A stretch of 64,000 bases of DNA from Dryocola sp032051265 (GTDB taxonomy: Bacteria > Pseudomonadota > Gammaproteobacteria > Enterobacterales > Enterobacteriaceae): contig DAMBYU010000003.1 of NCBI GenBank assembly GCA_032051265.1, positions 248,001 to 312,000 of the forward strand, given 5' to 3'. A program made the translations under genes and the position numbers. Every line of letters begins with the position of its first letter. Position 1 is the first letter of the stretch. The notes under the pieces are model-generated. The model saw only the letters and a list, made by a program, of their open reading frames with translations, was not told where the DNA came from and ran no database searches. This document shows positions 1 through 7,817 of the stretch, piece by piece.

Positions 1-449
1 TTTGACGATTTTAGATACCGAAGGACGAAAAAATTTATAAAAAATAAGATGCGGCATTTAGATGAGGTTAGGATTTTATTTGTTGCCCATATAATAACAG
101 CTGTCGAGTATGTTTATATATGCCAAAAAATATGCTGCTAAGCATGATGATTAGAAAGTTGATAAGAAATATGTTGTTTTATTTTATATTGTCTATGTCT
201 TTCATAAAATAAAAATACATGATCTTTTGTCTAATTTTCTGATGTTTGGCTGATGCACCTTGGCTAGTAGATTATTCAGGCGTATAAATAGCTTTTAAGA
301 TTCTTCCATTTTCAGGGCTTAGGTATAATCAGCCTTACCGATAAGATTCTATTTGCAACATAAGTTATTCTGCATAGAGTTAACATACGTTGTGAAATAA
401 AGTTTGACATCATGATATAAAATCTAAAGCCGGGGTGTACCAAAAAATC
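1..449. other. AT-rich non-coding region upstream of the first MarT-like gene
   Basis: No convincing gene is seen on either strand. The sequence is strongly AT-rich, with many stops in all frames. It probably holds the promoter of the first ToxR/CadC-type regulator, but no single -10/-35 pair with good spacing stands out; a TTGACA at 404-409 is only six bases from a TATAAA. The composition suits H-NS-silenced, acquired DNA, which is inference. The left end of the window cuts the region off from its neighbour. Confidence 0.6.
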
Positions 450-1310
450 ATGCATAACCATTATATTATTAACGAAGCCGTGGAGTTTCATCCTGCAACC
501 AGCACATTACGCGATCTTCATAATCCAGACATAGTGGTAGCACTCAACTCTCCTGCCGGGCGGTGCTTGCTGTTGTTAATCTCAAGAGTTGGAACCATTG
601 TAACGCAACAAGAGTTTATGGATATTGTCTGGAAACAGAGCGGTATGAGGGTGACATCTAATGCTTATTATCAAAACATCTCTGTGCTACGTAAGGGATT
701 GAAGCGTATTGGTTTAGGCGAAGATATCATCGTAACCATACCCCGTATCGGCCTGACGTTAGCGACAGGAACGCGTATCCGGAAATTGACCTCTGAGGCA
801 CTGATGGAAGTCAGCCATGAAAATGTACATCTTGTTAACGTTAATGCCCTTAAGCCTGAAGCGTCAGGGAATGATTTCAGCGAGCTGGCCATCGGGAAAC
901 CCTTTGTTATATCTTATGCTAAAGAAGGGCATCCACAAGAAAACATATCTATCAATGACAAAATATCAATAAAGGCAGTTTTTAGTCGATATTCATTGAT
1001 GCTTGCTGCAATCATAACAGCAATCGCTTTTATGGGCTGGTACGCGTCTAAAGCGAAACCAAATTTTTTTTCGGATTATGTATCCGTGAAGACGATAAAA
1101 GGCTGTCAAATATTATTGTCACCGCCTCTACCAGCCAGATCATACCAGAAAGAAGCGCAGAGCTACGGTGAGCGTTTCATCGATGATTGCCAGAGCTATC
1201 CCTGGATCTATGTCACAAAGATCCCGCATCTTTCTCGTACATCGGTTATTCGATGCGACAAACCATTCGAGCATTCCACATCTTGCATTTCAGAGTATTT
1301 TATCGAGTAA
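450..1310 (+). CDS. MarT-like membrane-anchored winged-helix transcriptional regulator (ToxR/CadC type), copy 1
   Basis: The protein has 286 residues. Its N-terminal winged-helix DNA-binding domain (about 1-105) contains VTQQEFMDIVW and ends in the wing GLTLA. A linker follows, then one transmembrane helix (about 180-198, LMLAAIITAIAFMGWYA), then a periplasmic C-terminal domain with four cysteines. This is the ToxR/CadC/MarT layout, in which a membrane protein binds DNA directly. The ATG at 450 was chosen because similarity to the second copy at 3381 starts exactly there (MHxHYxIN, AVEFHPATS); a GTG at 435 is possible. The next gene, a FidL-like protein, starts four bases after the stop, as in the Salmonella marT-fidL pair. 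The regulated target is not evident in the window. Confidence 0.8.
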   Translation: MHNHYIINEAVEFHPATSTLRDLHNPDIVVALNSPAGRCLLLLISRVGTIVTQQEFMDIVWKQSGMRVTSNAYYQNISVLRKGLKRIGLGEDIIVTIPRIGLTLATGTRIRKLTSEALMEVSHENVHLVNVNALKPEASGNDFSELAIGKPFVISYAKEGHPQENISINDKISIKAVFSRYSLMLAAIITAIAFMGWYASKAKPNFFSDYVSVKTIKGCQILLSPPLPARSYQKEAQSYGERFIDDCQSYPWIYVTKIPHLSRTSVIRCDKPFEHSTSCISEYFIE

Positions 1311-1314
1311 CATC

Positions 1315-1806
1315 ATGAAATTAAAAGTAGCAGGAGTTGGTGCATCTATTATAATTATAGCGTTCGCTGTTAGCGTAGCATGGCAAACGTTCTACCAAAA
1401 AAGAACACAACAGCCTTTTTCATGCAGAGCTACCCTGACGCAATATAAACATGGCGACACCTTAAAGTTAGCCCTTACGGTTATGTTTAAAGATGGCTAT
1501 GGAACCGTTGCCCTGAACGGACAATCTAAAATGTCCGGCGAACCAGGCCATACTTTCAGCAGGAAGGTATATTTTACTTATAAACATGACGGAGAGTTTT
1601 ACCCCCTGGTCAATCAAAAACTTTTAAAGTATCCTGATGATAATGTCCCCGAAGGGGAGGTAGAGAGAAACCTTTCTGGTTTTTATACGCGAGCCGGACA
1701 AGAGCTATATATAAATATAATTCGCCAGAAAAATGGCAATAATATATTTTTTATTGAAACCATTCCCTTCTTTTCATGTAAAGAAGTCGATATGGTTGGG
1801 CATTAA
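1315..1806 (+). CDS. FidL-like single-pass membrane protein, copy 1
   Basis: This 163-residue protein has one N-terminal transmembrane helix (about 5-25, rich in A, I and V) followed by a predicted periplasmic domain with two cysteines, one near FSCRA just after the membrane and one near FFSCKE at the end. It matches the layout of the FidL-like family, encoded next to MarT in Salmonella SPI-3; the biochemical role of FidL is not established. By analogy with ToxS or PsaF beside ToxR-type regulators, it may stabilise or tune the regulator's periplasmic domain (inference). The ATG at 1315 lies four bases after the regulator stop, which suggests translational coupling; an in-frame upstream start would overlap the regulator by over 100 bases and was rejected. 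Confidence 0.72.
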   Translation: MKLKVAGVGASIIIIAFAVSVAWQTFYQKRTQQPFSCRATLTQYKHGDTLKLALTVMFKDGYGTVALNGQSKMSGEPGHTFSRKVYFTYKHDGEFYPLVNQKLLKYPDDNVPEGEVERNLSGFYTRAGQELYINIIRQKNGNNIFFIETIPFFSCKEVDMVGH

Positions 1807-1906
1807 CTACTGGCGCCCTCAGCCTTGAGGGCGATAATATGTTATGTAAAGGAATTTTATTAATTTCGTATATATTATGATAAATGCTTACTTGCATCTG
1901 GCAGAG

Positions 1907-2506
1907 TTAGCCGGTTAGAAAAACCAGCAAATCGGTCTTGTTCCTGAGCCCCAGTTTTCTTATCGCTGAGTTTTTTAATGCGCTGACGCGGCGATAAGAA
2001 AGCTTCTCAATTTCTGCGATGTACCTCATACCCAGTCCTTTTTTTAACTCTTTCAGTACCCTCCATTCGGTTGGCGTTAGCGACAATGCTAACGGCTTAC
2101 TTTGTGATCGGTAGCGGCTATCAACCATTTTTAATAAACTGGCTCGCCAGCAGTAGATCGGCTCCTGTAAGGAAACATAGGCATCAATATCGCCTCGTAC
2201 CCACAATAATGAATTTGCATGCGCTGCGTACATACAGATTACCAATTCTGGACAATCTTTTTTTAATTTACTGATAAAGTTTGAGTAGTCTAATCTGGTG
2301 GTATACCTTTCAGCGGCGGACAGAAATAAAATGTTAATTTTTTCTACGGCAGCAGCAGTAAGGTATTGGTGGCCGCTTACCGAAATCTTTATATTTATAG
2401 TGGGGTCTATTAGTTTTAATAACGAAGCTATACCCTGTCGTGCATAATGATCGGTACCCATCAACGCAATATCTAAATAACTTTTGTTAGCAAGTCCGTT
2501 AGCCAT
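1907..2506 (-). CDS. LuxR/FixJ-family regulator with atypical receiver domain
   Basis: The protein has 199 residues. The C-terminal third is a LuxR (GerE) helix-turn-helix: LTPTEWRVLKEL, then YIAEIEKLSYRRVSALKNSAIRKLGL. The N-terminal half resembles a response-regulator receiver (DIALMGTDHYARQGIASLL), but the strand that should carry the phosphorylated aspartate reads INILFLSAAERY, with no acidic residue there. It is probably phosphorylation-independent or works as a heterodimer partner, as BglJ does with RcsB (inference). It is transcribed opposite to the MarT-like genes on either side. A purine-rich Shine-Dalgarno sequence precedes the ATG. A role in surface-structure or island regulation is plausible from context only. 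Confidence 0.75.
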   Translation of the reverse strand: MANGLANKSYLDIALMGTDHYARQGIASLLKLIDPTINIKISVSGHQYLTAAAVEKINILFLSAAERYTTRLDYSNFISKLKKDCPELVICMYAAHANSLLWVRGDIDAYVSLQEPIYCWRASLLKMVDSRYRSQSKPLALSLTPTEWRVLKELKKGLGMRYIAEIEKLSYRRVSALKNSAIRKLGLRNKTDLLVFLTG

Positions 2507-3380
2507 TTAAATCCCTTAAGTTAGAGTGTTAATGTAGCAGTTATAAAATATCAACGATACGAATCAGTATGCCAGAAGGAATTAAGTCATAAGCTGCGTT
2601 AAGTCACTATACATGCGCTAGTAGAGCGGTAATGTGAAATAATCTTAATTTATATTAACCCTATGTGGTAGCACGCTAATCTGGCGCTTCACATTGATGC
2701 TTTATAGGGAGCTTGTATTAACAGTTAGTACGCTCGCAAGAGGATTACTGTTACTCTGGCAGCCTCTCTGGAGGGTGCCCCATTGTTTTAGGGAAACTTT
2801 TGGTGCCTTTTACTGTTAATTTTTTTACTGCATATGGCAGGGGGATTTTCTTTCAGGAGATTTATTCTTATGTAACACTTTATAAGTGGAGTGTTAGATT
2901 ATATCTCAGGTAGTCCCGGAGTTGGTGGGGGTTATGATTTTCCGGATGGTTAAGCTACTTTTGCCGATCTTTCTGTGGGAGATAACTGGTGAGCCCAGCC
3001 TCTGGCTCTTACTGGCTTAGATGACGATAGATTATTGTTATCCGTTACTACTAAAATTATTGATAAGGTTTACACCAATTCTGTGATCTCATACACAAAA
3101 TCTGTCGTTGTATAAACAGATGAGAAAATTAAAGAAAGATCCCGATTTGATATAGCGCTCTGACTGCGAGCCCTCTGTTCCGGTAATTATGTTACTACCG
3201 ATACACTACAAAGAGATGAGAAAAAATAAGAATTTTCGCTATCTGCCGACATGTACAGCGTTAACGAGATCGGTCACATTAAAAGCCAACATTTAAATGT
3301 CTTTGTTTTTTTATCCCAGCTCCGGTAGGGGTAAAGAATTGCTATGTAGACTTTTATCACGGAGGTTTTTGGCAGATCTT
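2507..3380. other. Long AT-rich stretch between regulators, apparently without an intact gene
   Basis: No intact open frame of convincing quality is present in this interval of almost 900 bases, although the flanking genes are compact. It must contain promoters for the LuxR-type gene on the left and the second MarT-like gene on the right. Part of it reads like decayed coding sequence (see 2876-3115). No terminal inverted repeats or transposase fragments were recognised. A GGAGG at 3361-3365 lies about 15 bases before the second regulator's ATG, rather far for a ribosome binding site. Confidence 0.5.
2876..3115 (+). pseudogene. Possible remnant of a decayed coding sequence
   Basis: One forward frame stays protein-like across about 80 codons, interrupted by two in-frame stops at 2951-2953 and 2990-2992. 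Readable segments include ISGSPGVGGGYDFPDG, ATFADLSVGDNW and LALTGLDDDRLLLSV. The mix of glycine, aspartate and alternating hydrophobic residues would fit a secreted or surface beta-rich protein, but I cannot assign a family. It could also be chance. A degraded adhesin or fimbrial gene would be a natural target for the neighbouring MarT-like regulators, which is inference only. Confidence 0.25.
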
Positions 3381-4256
3381 ATGCATAAACATTACGTTAT
3401 TAATGGAGCTGTAGAATTTCATCCTGCTACCAGTAAGCTGAGAGATCTTAATAAACCAGAGCAAGTTGTAGTATTAAACTCCCCTGCGGGGCGTTGCTTA
3501 CTGTTATTAATCGAAAGGGCTGGCACGATTGTTACCCAGCAAGAGTTTATGGATATCGTCTGGCAACAGCGCGGTATGCTGGTTTCGCCCAATACCTACT
3601 ACCAGAATATATCTATCCTCAGGAAGGGATTGAAAAGAATTGGTTTTACTGACGACCCGATTGTTACTATCCCACGTATTGGTTTAACGCTGGCAAGCGA
3701 CACGCAGATACAAATACATGAAATGCCCTGTACATCACCGGCGAAAGCCGTTGACGATGTGTCAGAGGATAACAGTTCGCTGTTAATGACTGAGCTCGTA
3801 CCAGAGCCGCAATCAGCGGAATTACATAATCCTTGTGATACAGACGTTATGGCATCAACGCCGCTCAATATCGTCAGGTGCTCTAACCAGACGGCTTCTG
3901 TTGTAAATGACCACAAGCTTTGGTTGTTGTTGATAACCCTTCTCGCCGCTGTTTTGTTTGCTGGCATGAGCATTATGAGCTCACAGGCCGCCCGGGACGA
4001 TCGATATTTTGATCATTATCGCCTTGCGTTGACCGCTGATGGCTGCCGCTTTTTTCTCAGCACTGATATACAGACAAATAGCGATCGGGATGAGGCATTG
4101 AGTTACGGAAAACGCTTCACGGCCAGCTGCAAAACTTATCCGTGGGTATATATCAACAGATTCTCCAGGTTGCCAAGAGCTTCCGTCATCCGCTGTGACA
4201 GGGCAATGACAGAACCCAACCGCTGTATTTCTGACTACTTTATTGAGGAGCGTTAG
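3381..4256 (+). CDS. MarT-like membrane-anchored winged-helix transcriptional regulator (ToxR/CadC type), copy 2
   Basis: The protein has 291 residues and is clearly paralogous to the product of 450-1310. The DNA-binding domain is nearly colinear (AVEFHPATS, LNSPAGRCLLLLI, VTQQEFMDIVW, IVTIPRIGLTLA). The linker is unrelated and longer. It is followed by a transmembrane helix (about 203-222, LWLLLITLLAAVLFAGMSI) and a periplasmic domain with the same four cysteines, in GCRFF, ASCKT, IRCDR and NRCIS. The ATG at 3381 aligns with the other copy; an upstream in-frame ATG at 3297 would add 28 residues with no counterpart. Its stop is one base from the next gene. Conservation of the DNA-binding domain with drift in the linker suggests both copies recognise related sites. 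Confidence 0.8.
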   Translation: MHKHYVINGAVEFHPATSKLRDLNKPEQVVVLNSPAGRCLLLLIERAGTIVTQQEFMDIVWQQRGMLVSPNTYYQNISILRKGLKRIGFTDDPIVTIPRIGLTLASDTQIQIHEMPCTSPAKAVDDVSEDNSSLLMTELVPEPQSAELHNPCDTDVMASTPLNIVRCSNQTASVVNDHKLWLLLITLLAAVLFAGMSIMSSQAARDDRYFDHYRLALTADGCRFFLSTDIQTNSDRDEALSYGKRFTASCKTYPWVYINRFSRLPRASVIRCDRAMTEPNRCISDYFIEER

Positions 4257-4257
4257 C

Positions 4258-4728
4258 ATGATGCGATATTATCCACTGATCTCTATGCTCTGTTTTGGCC
4301 TGGTCCTGAGTGCGGCGTTAGCAAGTTATTTTTTGTGGCAGCGTTTTTACAGCCGCGAGTTCTCTTGCTATGCGAATTTTGTCCAGCACCACCCGGATGA
4401 GACGCTTAATCTCTGGCTGAATTATAGATTTAGCGGAGAGAGCGGGATGCTCAGTATGAATGGGCGTGTGCAGAGTGATCCGAGCAAGAAATTTAACAGG
4501 AAAATTTTTTTTAGCGTGCAAAAACATAATAAACTTTATCAGTTACGCTCGGAGAGAAATATAAGGTTTCCTGATGATAACGTTGAGAATAGCTGGCTGG
4601 AGAAGTATGAACCTGCTTTTTTTGTCTACCCAGAAAAAAATATCTTTATTCGAATCCGCGAGCAGCAGAACGGTAACTATCTCTTTATATTTTCTACCCT
4701 ACCAGCTTATGTATGCAGTAGTCAGTGA
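4258..4728 (+). CDS. FidL-like single-pass membrane protein, copy 2
   Basis: This 156-residue protein is paralogous to 1315-1806. It has an N-terminal transmembrane helix (about 5-25), then FSCYANF, a middle FNRKIFFSVQKH corresponding to FSRKVYFTYKH of copy 1, RFPDDNV matching KYPDDNV, and a terminal cysteine near AYVCSSQ. The conserved cysteine pair suggests an intramolecular disulfide in the periplasm (inference). A clear GAGGAG Shine-Dalgarno lies inside the end of the upstream regulator, whose stop precedes this ATG by one base. A second ATG directly follows at 4261. Function is unknown beyond probable partnership with the adjacent MarT-like regulator. Confidence 0.72.
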   Translation: MMRYYPLISMLCFGLVLSAALASYFLWQRFYSREFSCYANFVQHHPDETLNLWLNYRFSGESGMLSMNGRVQSDPSKKFNRKIFFSVQKHNKLYQLRSERNIRFPDDNVENSWLEKYEPAFFVYPEKNIFIRIREQQNGNYLFIFSTLPAYVCSSQ

Positions 4729-5093
4729 AAGGGATAAACACTCTTTCGAATGGAGCATTACACCTCTCTGTTTGTATTTAATTTCCTACTGATGATATTT
4801 TTCTTAGTAGGAACCATTCCCTATATGGGTGTTGCAGTTATTTAAGCCTAAGTAATAAAAGCACCGAAAAGAAGCCGAAAATCCCCCGCAGGCCCGGTCT
4901 GACACGCACGTAGGTTGCCAGCCACGTTCAGCTCAGCAAACTCTGGTCAATGCGGCAAACGATGGTTTATTACAGAAATCCAGGATCTCAAACGGCTCAG
5001 AGGCAGGGAAGGGAGCATATAGTTGCTGGGGGATGTAGCCTGTCGAACTGAAGCTTTAGTGACGTGTTAATGGTGGTGGGCAATAAAAGCAAA
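4729..5093. other. Gene-poor junction between the regulator island and tRNA-Phe
   Basis: No supported gene is seen. This is where the integrase of a tRNA-Phe-targeted island would be expected, but none is recognisable. Short open segments on the minus strand at about 4870-5000 have no family I recognise. No duplicated tRNA 3' end (a second att site) was found within the window. Confidence 0.5.
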
Positions 5094-5115
5094 AAACCAG
5101 CCCGTAGGCTGGTTT
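5094..5115 (-). terminator. Rho-independent terminator of the tRNA-Phe gene
   Basis: On the minus strand AAACCAGCC and GGCTGGTTT form a 9-bp stem with a four-base loop, followed by a T-rich tract. It lies 10 bases beyond the tRNA 3' end, so it should end the tRNA transcript. Confidence 0.8.
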
Positions 5116-5125
5116 CTTTAAATAG

Positions 5126-5201
5126 TGGTGCCCGGACTCGGAATCGAACCAAGGACACGGGGATTTTCAATCCCCTGCTCTACCGACTGAGCTATCCGGG
5201 C
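5126..5201 (-). tRNA. pheV: tRNA-Phe (anticodon GAA)
   Basis: The minus strand reads as a 76-nt tRNA starting GCCCGGATAGCTCAG and ending with an encoded CCA. The acceptor arms pair, the anticodon loop carries GAA between the arms GGGGA and TCCCC, and the T arm contains GGTTCGAATCC. The sequence matches enterobacterial tRNA-Phe, and the position next to speC is that of pheV in E. coli. Its 3' end faces the AT-rich regulator region, consistent with the locus serving as an integration site. Confidence 0.97.
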
Positions 5202-5650
5202 AACGGGGCGCATTAAACCGTAAAGCCTTTTCTTCGTCAATGATTTTGTAGAGCCAGGGTACGTGTTTGCACGAATATTGTGCGCTATGTTGTATCTCCG
5301 TGACGCCGCGCGTCTTGAACCCCGGAGAAGAAGGTGCCATGATTGCGCGAAATTTTACGCTTTCAACGGGGCGCTTATTGATGTTCACAGTCAATGTTCA
5401 CCGACATCTCTCGATGGCGCTCGTCCACCTTTGCGAACTCTCCCGAAGACCCTTGCCCACCATGCGGTGAGGGCAACGCACGCTTACTGCAGGACATCAG
5501 TAAAATCAGGTAACGCGGCCTGGTTTTACTGATGTCTGGTGGTCGGAGTGGTTACCTCCTTTAGACCCGCAAGACGCCTTCGCCGGGGAATTTTTCCCCT
5601 TGCCGTGCCTTCTGGCACTCACTCATCCTTGAGCTTAGGGATTTGTGCAT
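5202..5650 (+). promoter_or_regulatory. Long upstream region and leader of speC
   Basis: About 450 bases separate the tRNA gene from speC, with no credible gene between. E. coli has yqgA here; nothing resembling it is present. The interval must hold the tRNA promoter (left, minus strand) and the speC promoter and leader (right). It contains a striking hairpin at 5493-5536 and a smaller one at 5585-5599, where GGGGAA pairs with TTCCCC. Neither has a T tract, so they are more likely RNA-structure or processing elements than terminators. Confidence 0.55.
5493..5536 (+). promoter_or_regulatory. 18-bp stem hairpin in the speC upstream region
   Basis: GACATCAGTAAA (5493-5504) pairs perfectly with TTTACTGATGTC (5525-5536). 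The stem continues through a further A-T pair, a T-G pair and CAGG/CCTG to an eight-base loop. It lies about 115 bases before the speC start and is not followed by a T tract. In the speC mRNA it would be a very stable element. A DNA palindrome bound by a dimeric protein is the alternative. Confidence 0.6.
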
Positions 5651-7786
5651 ATGAAATCATTGAAAATTGCCGCCAGCCACGCTGTGGTTGCCACGCTTTC
5701 CACCCATCGTGAAGTGGTTGCGCTGGACAGCACCGACTTTACCGATGTTGCAGCAGTCGTGTTGTCTGTTGCAGACAGTCGCAGCGGCGTGCTGGCATTA
5801 CTCAAGCGCACGGGCTTTAACCTTCCGGTCTTTTTAGTTTCCGAAACTCAGCCGGATGAACAGGCCGCTTTTACGGGCGTTATCACCGGTAAAGCGCAGG
5901 ATTATCTGGAGCTGGAAACCGCCGCCGTTGAGTATGAAGAGAGCCTGCTGCCGCCGTTCTTCGATACGCTGACTAAATATGTGGCGATGGAGAACAGCAC
6001 CTTTGCTTGTCCGGGCCATCAGCACGGCGAATTCTTTAAAAAGCATCCTGCCGGGCGTCAGTTTTATGATTTCTTCGGCGAGAACGTATTCCGCGCTGAT
6101 ATGTGTAACGCGGACGTAAAGCTCGGCGATTTGCTGATCCATGAAGGTTCGGCAAAGCATGCACAGAAATTTGCCGCCAAAGTGTTCCATGCGGACAAAA
6201 CTTATTTCGTGCTGAACGGCACCTCGGCTGCTAACAAAGTAGTTACCAATGCGCTGCTGACTCGCGGCGACCTCGTGCTGTTCGACCGCAATAATCACAA
6301 ATCTAATCATCACGGCGCGTTGATTCAGGCGGGTGCTACGCCGGTCTACCTTGAAGCGGCGCGTAATCCCTTTGGCTTTATCGGCGGCATTGATGCGCAC
6401 TGTTTCGACGATGCATATTTGCGGGATTTAATCAGCGAAGTGGCACCGGATCGCGCGCAGGATGAACGTCCGTTCCGCCTTGCGGTGATCCAGCTTGGCA
6501 CCTATGACGGCACCATTTATAACGCACGTCAGGTAGTGGATAAAATCGGTCACCTTTGCGATTACATTCTCTTTGATTCCGCCTGGGTCGGCTACGAACA
6601 GTTCATTCCAATGATGGCAGACTGCTCGCCGTTGCTGCTGGATCTTAATGCAAACGATCCGGGGATTTTTGTCACTCAGTCGGTGCACAAGCAGCAGGCC
6701 GGATTCTCGCAGACTTCGCAGATTCACAAAAAAGACAACCACATCCGCGGGCAGGCGCGTTTCTGTCCGCATAAGCGTCTGAACAATGCTTTTATGCTGC
6801 ACGCTTCTACCAGCCCGTTTTACCCGCTTTTTGCGGCGCTGGACGTGAATGCCAAAATCCACGAAGGGGAGAGCGGTCGCCGCCTGTGGGCAGAGTGCGT
6901 GGCGCTGGGGATCGAAGCGCGCAAAGCTATCATCGCCAACTGCAAAATGATCAAGCCGTTTATCCCGCCGGTTGTGGCAGGCAGGCCGTGGCAGGATCAC
7001 CCTACCGATATCATTGCTCAGGAACGTCGCTTCTTCAGTTTTGAACCGGGCGAATCCTGGCACGGTTTTGCAGGCTATGCGAAAGATGAATATTTTGTCG
7101 ATCCCTGCAAGCTGTTGCTGACCACGCCGGGTATCGATCCGCAAACAGGTCGTTACACCGAATTTGGTATTCCGGCTGCGATCCTCGCAAACTACCTGCG
7201 TGAAAACGGCGTGGTGCCGGAAAAAGCGGATCTCAACTCGATTTTGTTCCTGCTGACGCCTGCGGAAAGCGTGGAGAAAATGGCTCAGCTGGTAGCGATG
7301 CTTGCGCAGTTCGAACAGCATATAGAAGATGACACGCCGCTTGCCGACGTGCTGCCGACTATCTATCAGAAATACTCCGTGCGCTATAAAGGTTACACGC
7401 TGCGTCAACTTTGCCAGGAAATGCACGATCTCTACGTCAGTTTTGAGGTCAAAGATCTGCAAAAATCGATGTTCCGCAAAGCCGATTTGCCAGGCGTTGC
7501 GATGAACCCGCAGGATGCGCATAACGAGTTTATTCGTGGCAACGTGGAGCTGGTGCGCTTAAGCCAGGCGGAAGGGCGCATTGCCGCAGAAGGCGCGCTG
7601 CCGTACCCACCGGGCGTGCTCTGCGTTGTGCCAGGTGAAATGTGGGGGAACGCCGCGCTGCGTTATTTCCTGGCGCTGGAGGAGGGCGTAAATATGCTGC
7701 CTGGCTTCTCGCCGGAATTACAGGGGGTTTACAGCGAAACGGATGCGGACGGGATTAAGCGTTTGTACGGCTATATGGTGAAATAA
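5651..7786 (+). CDS. speC: Constitutive ornithine decarboxylase SpeC
   Basis: The cytoplasmic PLP enzyme SpeC converts ornithine to putrescine and CO2. The 711-residue length equals that of E. coli SpeC. The chain has the N-terminal wing domain, then the fold-type I PLP domain with NSTFACPGHQHG, LNGTSAANKVV and the PLP lysine in SVHKQQAGFSQ (about residue 355), then the C-terminal domain with ALPYPPGVLCVVPGE. The ATG at 5651 was chosen because MKSLKIAAS aligns with MKSMNIAAS of E. coli; a GTG two codons upstream is unlikely. With speA and speB in the same window, both putrescine routes are present. It converges on mltC; nupG, which follows in E. coli, is missing. Confidence 0.97.
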   Translation: MKSLKIAASHAVVATLSTHREVVALDSTDFTDVAAVVLSVADSRSGVLALLKRTGFNLPVFLVSETQPDEQAAFTGVITGKAQDYLELETAAVEYEESLLPPFFDTLTKYVAMENSTFACPGHQHGEFFKKHPAGRQFYDFFGENVFRADMCNADVKLGDLLIHEGSAKHAQKFAAKVFHADKTYFVLNGTSAANKVVTNALLTRGDLVLFDRNNHKSNHHGALIQAGATPVYLEAARNPFGFIGGIDAHCFDDAYLRDLISEVAPDRAQDERPFRLAVIQLGTYDGTIYNARQVVDKIGHLCDYILFDSAWVGYEQFIPMMADCSPLLLDLNANDPGIFVTQSVHKQQAGFSQTSQIHKKDNHIRGQARFCPHKRLNNAFMLHASTSPFYPLFAALDVNAKIHEGESGRRLWAECVALGIEARKAIIANCKMIKPFIPPVVAGRPWQDHPTDIIAQERRFFSFEPGESWHGFAGYAKDEYFVDPCKLLLTTPGIDPQTGRYTEFGIPAAILANYLRENGVVPEKADLNSILFLLTPAESVEKMAQLVAMLAQFEQHIEDDTPLADVLPTIYQKYSVRYKGYTLRQLCQEMHDLYVSFEVKDLQKSMFRKADLPGVAMNPQDAHNEFIRGNVELVRLSQAEGRIAAEGALPYPPGVLCVVPGEMWGNAALRYFLALEEGVNMLPGFSPELQGVYSETDADGIKRLYGYMVK

Positions 7787-7788
7787 AC

Positions 7789-7812
7789 ATCGCCCCTCGC
7801 AAGAGGGGCGAT
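7789..7812. terminator. Bidirectional terminator between speC and mltC
   Basis: ATCGCCCCTC (7789-7798) pairs with GAGGGGCGAT (7803-7812) around a GCAA loop, right after the speC stop and just before the mltC stop on the other strand. The T tract is short and interrupted on both sides, so efficiency is uncertain. Confidence 0.7.
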
Positions 7813-7817
7813 TAGCT

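Noticed and set aside
5263..5532. Open frames of 67-89 codons between tRNA-Phe and speC
   Set aside because: They cover the long speC hairpin, are rich in arginine and cysteine as expected for random GC-rich frames, and have no recognisable family or ribosome binding site.
6428..7522. 364-codon antisense open frame within speC
   Set aside because: Composition (high Arg, His, Phe) is typical of a shadow frame of a highly expressed gene; speC itself is unmistakable.
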